54,006 nt of DNA from Chitinispirillaceae bacterium (GTDB lineage Bacteria; Fibrobacterota; Chitinivibrionia; Chitinivibrionales; Chitinispirillaceae): NCBI GenBank assembly GCA_016929595.1, contig JAFGIN010000130.1:1-54006 (forward strand), given 5' to 3'. The notes under the pieces are model-generated. The model was not told the DNA's origin. It was given only the letters and a program-made list of their open reading frames with translations, and searched no databases. Positions 33,301-42,583 of this stretch are shown here, piece after piece. A program made the position numbers and the translations under genes. How positions within the stretch are numbered: the stretch's first letter is position 1; the number at the start of each line of letters is the position of its first letter.

Positions 33301-34290
33301 GTGAATACCGATCCATCTGAAATGGCAATTAATAATCAGATCCGCTACCTCTGTGACCTTCTCCATCGGGAACAGCCACTGTTTGACAGTTGTTGCCTGC
33401 TGCTCAAAACATTGAATACCTTTATTGGTGCTGCTGTTTCAAACTGGTACTGGTATGACGATCAAAACCGCACCTTTATTCTTTTTGCGTCAAGTTCGCC
33501 GGCACTGAGCAATTATGGAGAAAATCAGGTCAGGCTCAATGACTTTTTTACAGGAAGAGTACTCAGAAATAATTATGAACCTTATCAGGTTCATATCCAG
33601 AAGACAAACAGATACAAACTGTTCCTCTCTCAGTCACTTCAGCTCAGAGGCCAACTGGCCGGATGTATCCTTGTGGAATCAATCTCAGTTAGTCAGGAGT
33701 TTGATTATCAGCTTTATTTTCTGAATCATCTGATTACACTTCTGAATATTGAGCTCCCGGGATTACTTCAGATAAACAATGCATTTGAGCAGACCGGCTA
33801 TTCAGTTCTCAATGAACTTACCTATCTTTTTGATCAGATAACAAATATAAGACATCTGGCCAAACTGGTTGTCCGCAATGCCTGCATGGTCTTTGAATCG
33901 CAGCATTGTGTTCTAAGCCTGTACAATCCAACCATGAACTGTTTTGAAGTTCTGGATACCTGTTCAAAAATTGATAAGGCAATGCTCCCCCGGATTCTTT
34001 ATCTTGACAAATCAATTGCTATGCGCACGACGATGGATCCTGGAGCACCATTAAAAGAACATGTAATGATCCATGACTACACCAATGAAGCATCTCCTCC
34101 CGTCTCTGTACTTTCTATCTGCCTGAAGAATAACCAGTCTATTTTCGGAGCGCTCTCATTATACGGAAAAAGATCGCATGACCCACTGGGACATCAGTAC
34201 GATTTTACACTGGCAGATCAGGAATTGTTTGTTCATTTTAGTGATCTGGTTTCAGCACAACTGGATAGATTTTTAATCGGTGGAGTGTAA
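33301..34290 (+). CDS. Probable two-GAF-domain protein
   Basis: A 329-residue soluble protein with a GTG start preceded by GGGAAGG. Two alpha/beta sensory folds of GAF type are suggested: about 25-155 (LLKTLNTFIGAAVSNWYWYD ... LQLRGQLAGCILVESIS) and about 165-320 (FDQITNIRHLAKLVVRNACM ... SIFGALSLYGKR ... ELFVHFSDLVSAQLDR). The closing strand-helix with GALSLYGKR is typical of GAF domains. No output domain is attached, so it may sense a ligand and work with another protein. It lies 84 bases after the phosphodiesterase gene and six genes before the chemosensory operon. Ligand unknown. Confidence 0.6.
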   Translation: MNTDPSEMAINNQIRYLCDLLHREQPLFDSCCLLLKTLNTFIGAAVSNWYWYDDQNRTFILFASSSPALSNYGENQVRLNDFFTGRVLRNNYEPYQVHIQKTNRYKLFLSQSLQLRGQLAGCILVESISVSQEFDYQLYFLNHLITLLNIELPGLLQINNAFEQTGYSVLNELTYLFDQITNIRHLAKLVVRNACMVFESQHCVLSLYNPTMNCFEVLDTCSKIDKAMLPRILYLDKSIAMRTTMDPGAPLKEHVMIHDYTNEASPPVSVLSICLKNNQSIFGALSLYGKRSHDPLGHQYDFTLADQELFVHFSDLVSAQLDRFLIGGV

Positions 34291-34417
34291 AAAGCTGTAA
34301 TTAGATAAAAAAATGGATATATTACAATAAAAATGATTGTATAAAAATACAAACTTATTTAATTTTTAATGGACAACGGTTTTTCATAAACATATTAATA
34401 CCTATTTAGGAGGCAGA

Positions 34418-34810
34418 ATGAGAATTCTAAAACCTGTTATTCTTTCCGCAGTACTGTGCCTGTTTGCAGTCAGCTGTGGAACCAAACAACCAAAAATTAA
34501 AAAAGGTGATAAGCTAGTTGTCCAGGAAGAACTGCCTAGAGAAACCGCCGAAACACAATGGGAAGACGACTATACCGATGGGTTCACCGCAGTCATCCCG
34601 AAAGGTACCGTACTTGAAGTTCTCTTCTCCCCGAAAATGGGAGCAGCGATCGTTGAGTGCCTACCTGTAGAAATTGGTGAAAAAAAGGATCCTGAAGCGA
34701 TCGAAGAATTCATCGTACCAGAAAGCATACGCACAAAAGAAGGATACAAGAGTTATTCATTCTCAATTAAAATGGAATACATCGGATCAAAAGTTACTCT
34801 GATGAAATAA
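34418..34810 (+). CDS. Small lipoprotein, unknown function
   Basis: A 130-residue predicted lipoprotein: MRILKPVILSAVLCLFAVSC is a signal peptide with a lipobox ending in AVSC, so the mature protein starts at C20. The rest is acidic and mixed beta, with DDYTDGFTAVIPKGTVLEVLF in the middle. No family is recognised. It has a strong AGGAGG seven bases before the ATG. A hairpin with a pyrimidine tail follows the stop (34817-34845), so it is probably its own transcription unit. Confidence 0.7.
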   Translation: MRILKPVILSAVLCLFAVSCGTKQPKIKKGDKLVVQEELPRETAETQWEDDYTDGFTAVIPKGTVLEVLFSPKMGAAIVECLPVEIGEKKDPEAIEEFIVPESIRTKEGYKSYSFSIKMEYIGSKVTLMK

Positions 34811-34816
34811 TCCTCG

Positions 34817-34845
34817 GAGAAGGGATTTCCCTTCTTCTTTCCTTT
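34817..34845 (+). terminator. Probable rho-independent terminator
   Basis: agaaggga (34818-34825) pairs with tcccttct (34828-34835), followed by tctttcctttc. The hairpin lies seven bases after the lipoprotein stop. The tail is pyrimidine-rich rather than all T. Confidence 0.55.
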
Positions 34846-34868
34846 CGCTTCACACTCAATACAATTTG

Positions 34869-35495
34869 TTACCGGTTTCGGATGGTCGTGCTCTGTTTTC
34901 GGCGGGTGCTTTTAGGGGATCGAGCAAGTATCGACGAATTTTCAGTGGATTTTAACTCCAGCAACAATTTATTGAGACTATCAGCCCCTGCAATTATTTT
35001 TTTCAATTCAGTTTCTACTTTAAAAATACGTGCTTCAGTCGTTTCCACTACCGCTGTAAGTTCTTCCTTTGTAGCGCTCCCTTGAAACTCCTCGTTAGTC
35101 TGTGCACTATTTTCATTTAGCTGAATATAAAACCAGACAGAACAGACAACGAGCATTATAATGGATACCAGCGAAATGATGAAAGATGCAAGTGCAAACC
35201 GGGATGAACTTTTAAATATCTCAGATTCAGTTTCAATCGATTCCGATAACTCCTCCGGTACCTTTGTAATCATTGTCTCAAATGGCATTGTCGATCTCTG
35301 CGGAACATAGTACCAATAGGTTCTGCCATATTGATTCTGCTTTACTGAAACGATGCCCATATCAAGAAGTGTATCGAGATTTGATTGAACGATCTTTTCA
35401 TCCAATTTTAAATGGAAAGCAATATCCGGCACCTCTACATCGAGGTGTGCATTTCTGGTAAGAAATGTAATGATTTTGTGTTGAATCTGTTCCAA
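34869..35495 (-). CDS. Membrane-anchored winged-helix protein
   Basis: Residues 1-65 look like a winged helix-turn-helix: IITFLTRNAHLDVEVPDIAF, then KIVQSNLDTLLDMGIVSVKQ, then a wing ending YGRTYWYYV. Residues 100-124 (FALASFIISLVSIIMLVVCSVWFYI) form one membrane helix. Residues about 138-190 are a coiled coil that would lie on the other side, followed by a basic tail. This is the layout of one-component membrane transcription factors such as ToxR/CadC-like proteins, though the family is not identified. A lipoprotein gene lies 15 bases upstream on the same strand, a natural partner for envelope sensing. Confidence 0.55.
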   Translation of the reverse strand: MEQIQHKIITFLTRNAHLDVEVPDIAFHLKLDEKIVQSNLDTLLDMGIVSVKQNQYGRTYWYYVPQRSTMPFETMITKVPEELSESIETESEIFKSSSRFALASFIISLVSIIMLVVCSVWFYIQLNENSAQTNEEFQGSATKEELTAVVETTEARIFKVETELKKIIAGADSLNKLLLELKSTENSSILARSPKSTRRKQSTTIRNR

Positions 35496-35510
35496 ATTAA
35501 CCTTCAGAAA

Positions 35511-35888
35511 TTACTGTTTTTTCCAGGGAAATGACGTAACATCGAAATAGTAGATCCGTTGTTCATTATTGAAATCAATCAATTTTATCTCAATTACTTC
35601 ATACACCTTGCCATTTTCTTTCATTATGGTCTGACCATATAAAGACCAGTTTTTATTTTTTATTCCATGAATACCTGAGATGTAAGTATATTCAGCGATA
35701 AGCCCCTCACTCTGCTTACTGACTCCTCTAATGATCACGGCATCTTCCGTGCTTTCTCCTTTTCCACCGGAATAAGTTACACTGCTGGCTAATTCAACCG
35801 AATCATCTCCTCTTATCCCTGAACTCTGCCTTGATGCACATCCCGATAAAAGAGCCAGCAGCAACATACATACGATTAACCTGTCCAT
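35511..35888 (-). CDS. Small lipoprotein, unknown function
   Basis: A 125-residue protein beginning MDRLIVCMLLLALLSGC, a signal peptide with a clear lipobox (LSGC, mature Cys17). The mature part has a Ser/Gly-rich start and then beta-type sequence with IAEYTYISGIHGIKNKNWSL and EVIEIKLIDFNNEQRIYYF. No family is recognised. It is followed after 15 bases by the membrane winged-helix gene on the same strand, suggesting co-expression, perhaps as an envelope sensor pair. The start has GGAGGGGATGTAA upstream. Confidence 0.65.
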   Translation of the reverse strand: MDRLIVCMLLLALLSGCASRQSSGIRGDDSVELASSVTYSGGKGESTEDAVIIRGVSKQSEGLIAEYTYISGIHGIKNKNWSLYGQTIMKENGKVYEVIEIKLIDFNNEQRIYYFDVTSFPWKKQ

Positions 35889-36266
35889 TTACATCCCCTC
35901 CCACTCTAACCTATTACAATTTAACCAAAAACCACAGTAACAACATTTTCTGGTATTCCTCAATGCCCGTTACTTTCTAAAAATATTTCTGGACACAATC
36001 CATGCAAAATATTTGTGGCTGTTTAGTGAAATAGAGTCAAAAAAACGGTATTGCATTCTTCCAGACAGCTCTGTACTATTAGTCTATGATATCATTATCC
36101 GGAAATGCCGTTCTTGATGTTAAGAGGTATTTCATTTATTGTGGGGCTCTATAAAGAGTGTTTTCTTAAAAAAAAATTCACTGGTGATTCTGGTCTCAAA
36201 AGAAGTCTACTCAATTCTTCATCAGATCAGACTATACTGAATGATACCGGTTCAGGAGATTGTATA
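35889..36266. other. Promoter region between divergent genes
   Basis: No gene is supported. The gap separates the lipoprotein gene from the chemosensory operon. An open frame continues upstream of the CheA start to 36105, but the extra 54 codons are not family-like and CAGGAG directly precedes the ATG at 36267. Promoters in both directions are expected here, but none can be assigned with confidence. Confidence 0.5.
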
Positions 36267-39098
36267 ATGCAGGAAAACGAGATGATTAATGACCTTGTTT
36301 TAGAGTCTAAAGAGCACCTTTTATCTATTGAACCAGATCTGCTGCTGCTTGAACAATCTGCAAATGATGTTGATGATAAATTAATTAACAGAATATTTCG
36401 CGCTATTCACAGTATTAAAGGCGGGTTTGGATTTTTTGGCATCGATAAGGTTACCACACTTTCCCACACAATGGAGAACATTCTTTCCCGTATCAGAGAT
36501 CATAATCTTGAAATTAATTCGCCAGTTATAGACGCTCTGTTTCAGGGCATAGATAAATTAAGAGTTCTCATCGATGATATTTCAAACTGCGACTCAATCC
36601 CTATCGAACAGGAGCTCGAAAAGTTATCACCGTTTCGGTCCGATATGGAGTTAAAAGATGATATCAATAAAGATACAACAACACAATCATCATCGAAAAC
36701 ACTGCTTGAGAATCATCCTGATATCAGTGAATCCCAGCTTGAAGATGCTTCGAAAAATGGTAAACATGTTTATATTATAACCCTACAATCTGACCTTGAC
36801 TTACATAATGGTACGACAGATCCATCTGAAATAATAAAGAAATGGGAGAAGTTAGGAACGGTTCTTGATTGTACACCTGTGGCAGACCCGATATCTGATA
36901 AAGCAAATATAAACAGAACAGACTTCAACTATTCGGTGGTTTTCACTTCAGTTTTAGAACCGGACCTGATTGGTTTTGCCTGTGAAGTAGCGGGTAATCA
37001 GATTTTTGAGATAAATCTTTCAAAATATAAAAAAGAAGGTCTCTCTACATCTTTGCGAATAAGTGACTCAACCGATGATACCAACACAATCTCGACATCA
37101 AAAATCTCCAGTCCTGATAAACGTAATGATGATACTTTAAGAGTACGAACAAACCTCCTGAATAATCTGATGAATCTTGCTGGTGAGCTGGTTCTGGGCC
37201 GCAACCAGATTATACAGCTTTTTAACAGAAAACTTATTGATTTTATTGACAATAACAATTCGGCATGTGCAATAGCTCAAAACCTGGACCTGACAGAAAA
37301 AAAGATTATTGATACATCACGGTCTGATATGTCTTCTCTTCCAGATATCATTGCATCAGAAATTGAACGTCTCAAACACGTATATCAATCTTCATTATCA
37401 ATGTCTCTTAAAGAACTCCCCGGAATCGGTTCATCATTGCAATCACTTGATAGCGTTATAAGCCTTCTGCAGGAAAATATCATGCAGACCAGATTGCAGC
37501 CAGTTTCAGTTGTATTTAACAAATTTCCAAGGGTTGTAAGAGATCTGTCTCATAAGCTGGGAAAACAGATTGGACTCACGATGTCGGGGCAGGATGTCGA
37601 ACTTGATAAATCAATAATTGAAACACTATCGGATCCATTGATACATCTGATCCGTAACTGCTGCGATCACGGAATTGAAACTCCCGCAGAACGTACCGCA
37701 TGTGGAAAAAGTCCCGGCGGGAATATAACTTTAAATGCCTTCCAGGAGGGTGGCAAAGTAATCATTGCGATTGAAGATGATGGTAAAGGTATCGATACAT
37801 CAAGAGTCAGAGACATTGCACTTGAAAAAAATCTGATTAATGAGAAGGAGGCTAAAAACCTTTCTGAACACGAATTGCAGATGTATGTAATGAAACCCGG
37901 GTTTTCAACAGCTGAAACGATAAGTGACATTTCCGGAAGAGGTGTCGGGATGGATGTTGTCCGCTCAAATATTGAAAAACTTGGCGGTACAGTAACTATT
38001 GAATCAGAATATGGAAAGGGAACTCGTTTTTATCTGACATTACCTTTGACACTTGCAATTATTCCATCACTTATTGTTTCCGTTGAGGGAAGAAATTTTG
38101 CGGTTCCACAGGTTGGAGTTGAGGAATTAATCCGAATCCGTTCCTTTGAAATTACAAAAAAAATAGAACGTATCCAGAGTGCAGAAGTTACCCGACTCCG
38201 CGGTAAGCTCTTACCTCTTGTCAGATTGGCAGAAATTTTAGATATAGAGCCGACATTTATTCATCCGGTAACAGGAGAACGATTATCGGATAAAAGAGTA
38301 CGCTGGTCTGACCGGCGCGGAAAAAAGTACGCTGAAAACCTTGAAAGTGAGAATGATGAACGCAGAAACGGCAAAAAAGACCGGCGTGAAAACATCCAGA
38401 ATGCTGTGAAAATAATTATACTGAAGACCGGTAACAACCTCTTTGGACTTGTTGTCGATAAAGTTTTTGACAGTGAAGAGATTGTTGTTAAACCGTTGCC
38501 TGAAGTTCTCAAGTCGACACAATGCTATGCTGGAGCGACGATCATGGGTGACGGTAAAGTCGCGATGATTCTTGATCCTGGTGGTATTGCTGCAAAAGCA
38601 GAGTTGAAATTTTCCGACATCGAAAAAAATCAGAACATTGCCATGGAAAAAGTGGTAAAAGGAGCGGAAACGAATCAGAACTTCCTGCTCTTTGATAATA
38701 ATACCAAAGAACAGTTTGGTATCGATCTGAACTCAATCACACGAATCGAGTATATAAATAAGAGTGAAATTGAACAGATAGGTAATCGCGAATTCATCAA
38801 AAGAGACGGGCACAGTGTATCTCTGGTACGAATCCATGATTATCTGCCGGTATCAACACCTGACACGCTGCCTGAAGACTTTTATCTTCTGTTACCTCGT
38901 CATAGCAACAACCGACTTGGGATCGTTGCCGGAGCAGTCTATGACATATTGAACACAGAAACTAATATTGACACAAAAGATGTAAAGGGGACCGGCATAC
39001 TCGGTTCTACCATTGTAAATAACAGATTAGTCATAATACTGAATATCAATGAGCTTATCACTAATGCTGGAAAACGATTTGAGGTCACCTATGAATAA
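36267..39098 (+). CDS. cheA: CheA histidine kinase with two CheW-like domains
   Basis: A 943-residue chemotaxis-type kinase. In order: an HPt domain with phospho-accepting H48 in RAIHSIKGGFGFFG; a linker and a probable P2-like domain; a dimerisation helix pair (NLMNLAGELVLGRNQI ... GIGSSLQSLD); an HATPase domain with RNCCDHGIE (N box), EDDGKGID (G1) and GRGVGMDVV (G2); then a CheW-like P5 domain. P5 is interrupted by a charged insertion rich in Arg/Asp/Glu (DRRGKKYAENLESENDERRN). A second CheW-like domain (about 800-930) has FLLFDNNTKEQFGIDL and LVIILNINELI. A start at 36267 fits family N-termini and a CAGGAG site. It heads an operon with all remaining pathway proteins except a receptor. Confidence 0.92.
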   Translation: MQENEMINDLVLESKEHLLSIEPDLLLLEQSANDVDDKLINRIFRAIHSIKGGFGFFGIDKVTTLSHTMENILSRIRDHNLEINSPVIDALFQGIDKLRVLIDDISNCDSIPIEQELEKLSPFRSDMELKDDINKDTTTQSSSKTLLENHPDISESQLEDASKNGKHVYIITLQSDLDLHNGTTDPSEIIKKWEKLGTVLDCTPVADPISDKANINRTDFNYSVVFTSVLEPDLIGFACEVAGNQIFEINLSKYKKEGLSTSLRISDSTDDTNTISTSKISSPDKRNDDTLRVRTNLLNNLMNLAGELVLGRNQIIQLFNRKLIDFIDNNNSACAIAQNLDLTEKKIIDTSRSDMSSLPDIIASEIERLKHVYQSSLSMSLKELPGIGSSLQSLDSVISLLQENIMQTRLQPVSVVFNKFPRVVRDLSHKLGKQIGLTMSGQDVELDKSIIETLSDPLIHLIRNCCDHGIETPAERTACGKSPGGNITLNAFQEGGKVIIAIEDDGKGIDTSRVRDIALEKNLINEKEAKNLSEHELQMYVMKPGFSTAETISDISGRGVGMDVVRSNIEKLGGTVTIESEYGKGTRFYLTLPLTLAIIPSLIVSVEGRNFAVPQVGVEELIRIRSFEITKKIERIQSAEVTRLRGKLLPLVRLAEILDIEPTFIHPVTGERLSDKRVRWSDRRGKKYAENLESENDERRNGKKDRRENIQNAVKIIILKTGNNLFGLVVDKVFDSEEIVVKPLPEVLKSTQCYAGATIMGDGKVAMILDPGGIAAKAELKFSDIEKNQNIAMEKVVKGAETNQNFLLFDNNTKEQFGIDLNSITRIEYINKSEIEQIGNREFIKRDGHSVSLVRIHDYLPVSTPDTLPEDFYLLLPRHSNNRLGIVAGAVYDILNTETNIDTKDVKGTGILGSTIVNNRLVIILNINELITNAGKRFEVTYE

Positions 39099-39537
39099 AT
39101 CTTTTATCACCATCAGAATTGGAGAATATCTTTTTGGAATCGACCTGAAACATGTACGAGAAGTAAATCGCTACCTTGATATAACCCCAGTTGCTCTGTC
39201 ACCGGAATTTGTATCAGGGCTCATGAATCTTCGCGGCCAGATTGTTACCGTCATTGATCCCGGAATTAAACTTCAAATGGAAAAAAGAGTAATCTCGAAA
39301 TCTTCACGATGTGTAATTCTTAAAACAGCTGCTGAAGATCCTTCGGTTTCTCAAAAAGATACCCTCGGCATTCTCGTTGATTCTATCGGAGATATATTTA
39401 CAATATGCAGTTCTGAGATTGAATGTTCACCACCCAACATCATTGATATTGACGTAAAATTGATTTCGGGAATCGTTAAACTCGAGCAGGAACTTTTGAT
39501 TATTCTGCGAATGCAGGAATTTTTAAAGGCAGCCTGA
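39091..39537 (+). CDS. cheW: CheW coupling protein
   Basis: A 148-residue CheW, the scaffold that links CheA to receptors. Features: FITIRIGEYLFGIDLKHVRE at the start, SGLMNLRGQIVTVIDPGIKL (the receptor/kinase contact region with NLRG), and LGILVDSIGDI. ATG at 39091 overlaps the last codons of cheA in ATGAATAA, with GAGGT six bases before it. An upstream in-frame ATG (39049) is less likely. Confidence 0.9.
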   Translation: MNKSFITIRIGEYLFGIDLKHVREVNRYLDITPVALSPEFVSGLMNLRGQIVTVIDPGIKLQMEKRVISKSSRCVILKTAAEDPSVSQKDTLGILVDSIGDIFTICSSEIECSPPNIIDIDVKLISGIVKLEQELLIILRMQEFLKAA

Positions 39538-39565
39538 TTGTCAGGTCATTGCATACAGGTATATA

Positions 39566-40717
39566 ATGATATTAAAAGCACTCATTGTCGATGACACCAT
39601 TATCTATCGCAAGATACTGACTGATGCGACTTCTGCATTTTCCTGTATAAAGGTCATCGGTACTGCTCCCAGCGGTGAGATCGCCTTAAAAAAGATCTCA
39701 TTTGATAAACCTGATATTGTTTTTCTTGATGTACACATGCCCGGTATGAATGGAATTGAGACGTTAAAACAGATAAAAAACCTCTATCCGGAGATTGCGG
39801 TCGTCATGGTAAGCAGTATCAGCACAAGGGGTACAAGCGATACCATTGAAGCGCTTCAGATCGGTGCCATTGACTTTATACGAAAGCCCGATGGAAAAGA
39901 TATGCGTAAAAACACGGAACAATTACATAATGATATCAAATCATTGCTCCGTTTTTTTGAAATTAAAAGGAGAACATTGAATATTCAGAACGACTCAATG
40001 ATTGATGTAACCGGAGGGACAACTCTCCAGAAAAAAATAGCGACACCGGTTTCTTCTAAGCAAATTAGTAAATACAAGAGTGTACAAAAGGTACTACCGG
40101 GAAAGTCTTTATCTGCATACGCCATTTGCGCTATAGGTGTTTCGACGGGCGGGCCTGAAGCACTAAGTAAACTAATCCCGAAAATTCCTGAAGACTTTCC
40201 AATACCTATTGTCTTGGTCCAGCATATGCCTCCGATCTTCACGAAATCACTGGCCGAAAGCCTCACCAGAAGATCAAAGGTCAAAGTTATTGAAGCGGAG
40301 GATAACCTGCCAGTCACAAAAGGTACAGTAGTTCTTGCCCCGGGAGGCAGACATATGGTAATCAGGAATATCAATGGTATACTGGTCACGGGGATTAATG
40401 ATGAGCCTCCGGAAAACAGCTGCCGCCCATCAATTGATGTCCTTTTTCGCTCGGTTGCCGCTCATTATGGTGAAAATGGAGTGCTGGCAGTCATTCTGAC
40501 CGGAATGGGGAATGATGGACTGAATGGCGTGAGAACGTTGAAAAGAAAAAAATGTACCTGTTTGACCCAATCAGAATCATCATGTGTCGTGTATGGTATG
40601 CCTCGCGCTGTGGTTGAGGCAGGACTTTCTGATAAATCCCTTCATCTTGAAATGATTGCAGATGAAATTATTTCTCTTGTATATAAAAAATCTTTTTCTC
40701 CTATAAATGTAGCATAA
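39566..40717 (+). CDS. cheB: CheB receptor methylesterase/deamidase
   Basis: A 383-residue two-domain CheB. The receiver domain (1-120) has acidic residues D9-D10, phospho-acceptor D55 in VFLDVHMPGMNG and K in FIRKPDG. The catalytic domain (about 185-370) has the serine motif GVSTGGPEAL, the His motif VLVQHMPPIF and the Asp in TGMGNDGLNG, forming the catalytic triad. It removes methyl groups from receptor glutamates. The linker between domains is longer than usual and Ser/Lys-rich. It follows cheW by 28 bases, with only a weak ribosome site. Confidence 0.92.
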   Translation: MILKALIVDDTIIYRKILTDATSAFSCIKVIGTAPSGEIALKKISFDKPDIVFLDVHMPGMNGIETLKQIKNLYPEIAVVMVSSISTRGTSDTIEALQIGAIDFIRKPDGKDMRKNTEQLHNDIKSLLRFFEIKRRTLNIQNDSMIDVTGGTTLQKKIATPVSSKQISKYKSVQKVLPGKSLSAYAICAIGVSTGGPEALSKLIPKIPEDFPIPIVLVQHMPPIFTKSLAESLTRRSKVKVIEAEDNLPVTKGTVVLAPGGRHMVIRNINGILVTGINDEPPENSCRPSIDVLFRSVAAHYGENGVLAVILTGMGNDGLNGVRTLKRKKCTCLTQSESSCVVYGMPRAVVEAGLSDKSLHLEMIADEIISLVYKKSFSPINVA

Positions 40718-40726
40718 GGTTATAGT

Positions 40727-41293
40727 ATGAATATTTTATGCGTTGATGATGATCCTGTATATCTCCTTGTTTTACGGACAACTCTTGTACGGTTTAATAA
40801 GATCGATATAATAAAATTTACCGATACCGGCGAAAAGGCACTTGCAATTATTTCAAGTGAAAAAATTGATGTACTATTAACAGACCTCAATCTACCCGGG
40901 ATTTCGGGACTTGATCTTTTAAAAAAATTGCGTAAGGTAAATCCGTATTCTGAAATTCTCGTTATCTCCGGAATAGCAACACTAAACCAGGCGATCGATG
41001 CCATGAAACTTGGCGCATGTGATTTCCTGCTCAAGCCCCTCAATCCCACACTTATCTGTGAAAAAATTAACACCATCCGCGAAAACATGGATAAAAAAGT
41101 CACGTTTGAAAAGGAGAACGTTTCGCCAGAAACACTATCTCCGGTACTGAAACAGCAGCAACAACAGATTTTCAATCTTCGGGAAGCATTAACCGATATA
41201 CATAAAATAGTTAATGCAGATAAAATTGAACCAGTAGATAAAATCAGGACTGTTCAATCTATTCTGTCCAGGACATTACCGGTAAATGACTGA
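40727..41293 (+). CDS. Response regulator with C-terminal helical tail
   Basis: A 188-residue protein: receiver domain (1-120) with D7-D8-D9 pocket, phospho-acceptor D53 in VLLTDLNLPGISG, Thr/Ser switch and K in LLKPLNP. A roughly 60-residue helical tail follows (QQQQQIFNLREALTDIHKIV). No DNA-binding or enzyme domain is visible, so the output is protein-protein contact or a sink for phosphate from CheA. AAGGTTATAG precedes the ATG, and its end overlaps the cheR start by eight bases. Placement inside the che operon makes CheA the likely kinase. Confidence 0.85.
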   Translation: MNILCVDDDPVYLLVLRTTLVRFNKIDIIKFTDTGEKALAIISSEKIDVLLTDLNLPGISGLDLLKKLRKVNPYSEILVISGIATLNQAIDAMKLGACDFLLKPLNPTLICEKINTIRENMDKKVTFEKENVSPETLSPVLKQQQQQIFNLREALTDIHKIVNADKIEPVDKIRTVQSILSRTLPVND

Positions 41294-42125
41294 GAAAATT
41301 GATACAAGAGAATTTCAACTTCTCCGGGATTATATAAAAGAGCATTGCGGAATTTATCTTGACGAAAGCAAAGCCTATCTGATCGAAAATCGCCTTCTGA
41401 CACTCATGATCGAAAATGGTTGCAGTAATTATACCGATTTTTACCATAAAGCAGTTAATGACCCCAGTTTTAAGCTCCGTGATAAAATTATTGATGCAAT
41501 GACAACGAACGAAACCTTATGGCTCAGGGATTCCTCACCATTTAAAATTTTTCAATACGAACTGCTGCCGGCCTTTTTGAAACAATTAATTTCTGGTAAT
41601 AAACGATCAGTTCGTATCTGGTCTGCAGCCTGTTCAACAGGTCAGGAGCCATACTCCATAGCTATGATTATACAGGAATTTTCAAGGGCAAATCCACTTT
41701 TCCACCCTTCCAAAGTTGAAATTATAGCAACAGATATTTCACCATCAGTGCTCTTTCTTGCAATGGCTGCCCGTTATGATGCATTATCTATCTCACGCGG
41801 CCTTCCAGATGAACTTCGCAACCGCTATTTTGAACAAAGTGGCAAAGTATGGTCGTTAAAAGATACGATTAAGAATATGGTCACCTTTAAAAGACTTAAT
41901 CTTCAGGAAGACTTCACCAGCCTTGGCCATTTCGACATTGTTTTCTGTAGAAATGTGCTTATTTACTTTTCAGATGATTTTAAACGGGATGTCCTCAGCA
42001 GAATCGCATTAAGACTTAAGCCCGATGGTTTTCTTATTGTTGGAGCCTCTGAGTCAGTTTCCAATTACAGTAACATTTTCTCCATGCTTACATACGAGCG
42101 CGCACTTTACTATAAGGTCAGGTAG
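41286..42125 (+). CDS. cheR: CheR receptor methyltransferase
   Basis: A 279-residue SAM-dependent methyltransferase that methylates receptor glutamates. The N-terminal helical domain is FQLLRDYIKEHCGIYLDESK. The SAM site has IWSAACSTGQEPYSIAM, IIATDISPSVL and FDIVFCRNVLIYFSDD, and the end GFLIVGASESVSNYS is typical of CheR. Normal length. Overlaps the preceding gene by eight bases, which indicates coupled translation. CheR and CheB together imply adaptation of a methyl-accepting receptor encoded elsewhere. Confidence 0.92.
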   Translation: MTEKIDTREFQLLRDYIKEHCGIYLDESKAYLIENRLLTLMIENGCSNYTDFYHKAVNDPSFKLRDKIIDAMTTNETLWLRDSSPFKIFQYELLPAFLKQLISGNKRSVRIWSAACSTGQEPYSIAMIIQEFSRANPLFHPSKVEIIATDISPSVLFLAMAARYDALSISRGLPDELRNRYFEQSGKVWSLKDTIKNMVTFKRLNLQEDFTSLGHFDIVFCRNVLIYFSDDFKRDVLSRIALRLKPDGFLIVGASESVSNYSNIFSMLTYERALYYKVR

Positions 42126-42129
42126 CACT

Positions 42130-42501
42130 ATGAACATTCTTACCATTGATGATTCGGCGACAGTACGGGAATTACTTAAAGGTGCTGTCGAGATATTGGG
42201 ATATGATAGTCTGGAAGCGGCTGATGGTCAGGAAGCGTTAAAGATTCTCCACGCTACCAAGGATTCAGTCTGCCTGATCCTCCTCGATTGGAATATGCCG
42301 GTTATGAGCGGTATAGAATTTCTTAGAGTAATTAAAGCTGATCCGGAGCTCTTATCAATTCCTGTCACCATGGTAACTTCAGAAAACGAGAAATCAAAAA
42401 TAATTGAAGCGATTACTGGCGGAGCCAAAAATTACATTATCAAACCATTTACACAAGAGGAGATAATGTCAAAGATACTCGAAAGTTTAGGAATAGCGTG
42501 A
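42130..42501 (+). CDS. cheY: CheY single-domain response regulator
   Basis: A 123-residue receiver. D7-D8 form the acidic pocket, phospho-acceptor D53 is in LLDWNMPVMSG, and the switch Thr in VTMVTSENE and conserved K in YIIKPFTQEE are present. Stand-alone CheY proteins carry the kinase signal to the flagellar motor or to another target such as pili. ATG at 42130 lies four bases after the cheR stop. The open frame extends upstream into cheR, but the family start is here. Last gene of the operon; a palindromic repeat follows. Confidence 0.92.
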   Translation: MNILTIDDSATVRELLKGAVEILGYDSLEAADGQEALKILHATKDSVCLILLDWNMPVMSGIEFLRVIKADPELLSIPVTMVTSENEKSKIIEAITGGAKNYIIKPFTQEEIMSKILESLGIA

Positions 42502-42583
42502 TGATAGTTTTAATAATTAATGTTCAAAACAAATTTATGTTTTGCACCTGATGCAGGAACATTTTATTATTGCTCCTCAACGA

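Noticed and set aside
36105-36266. Longer N-terminus of CheA
   Set aside because: The extra 54 codons do not resemble the family, and a CAGGAG site lies right before the internal ATG at 36267.
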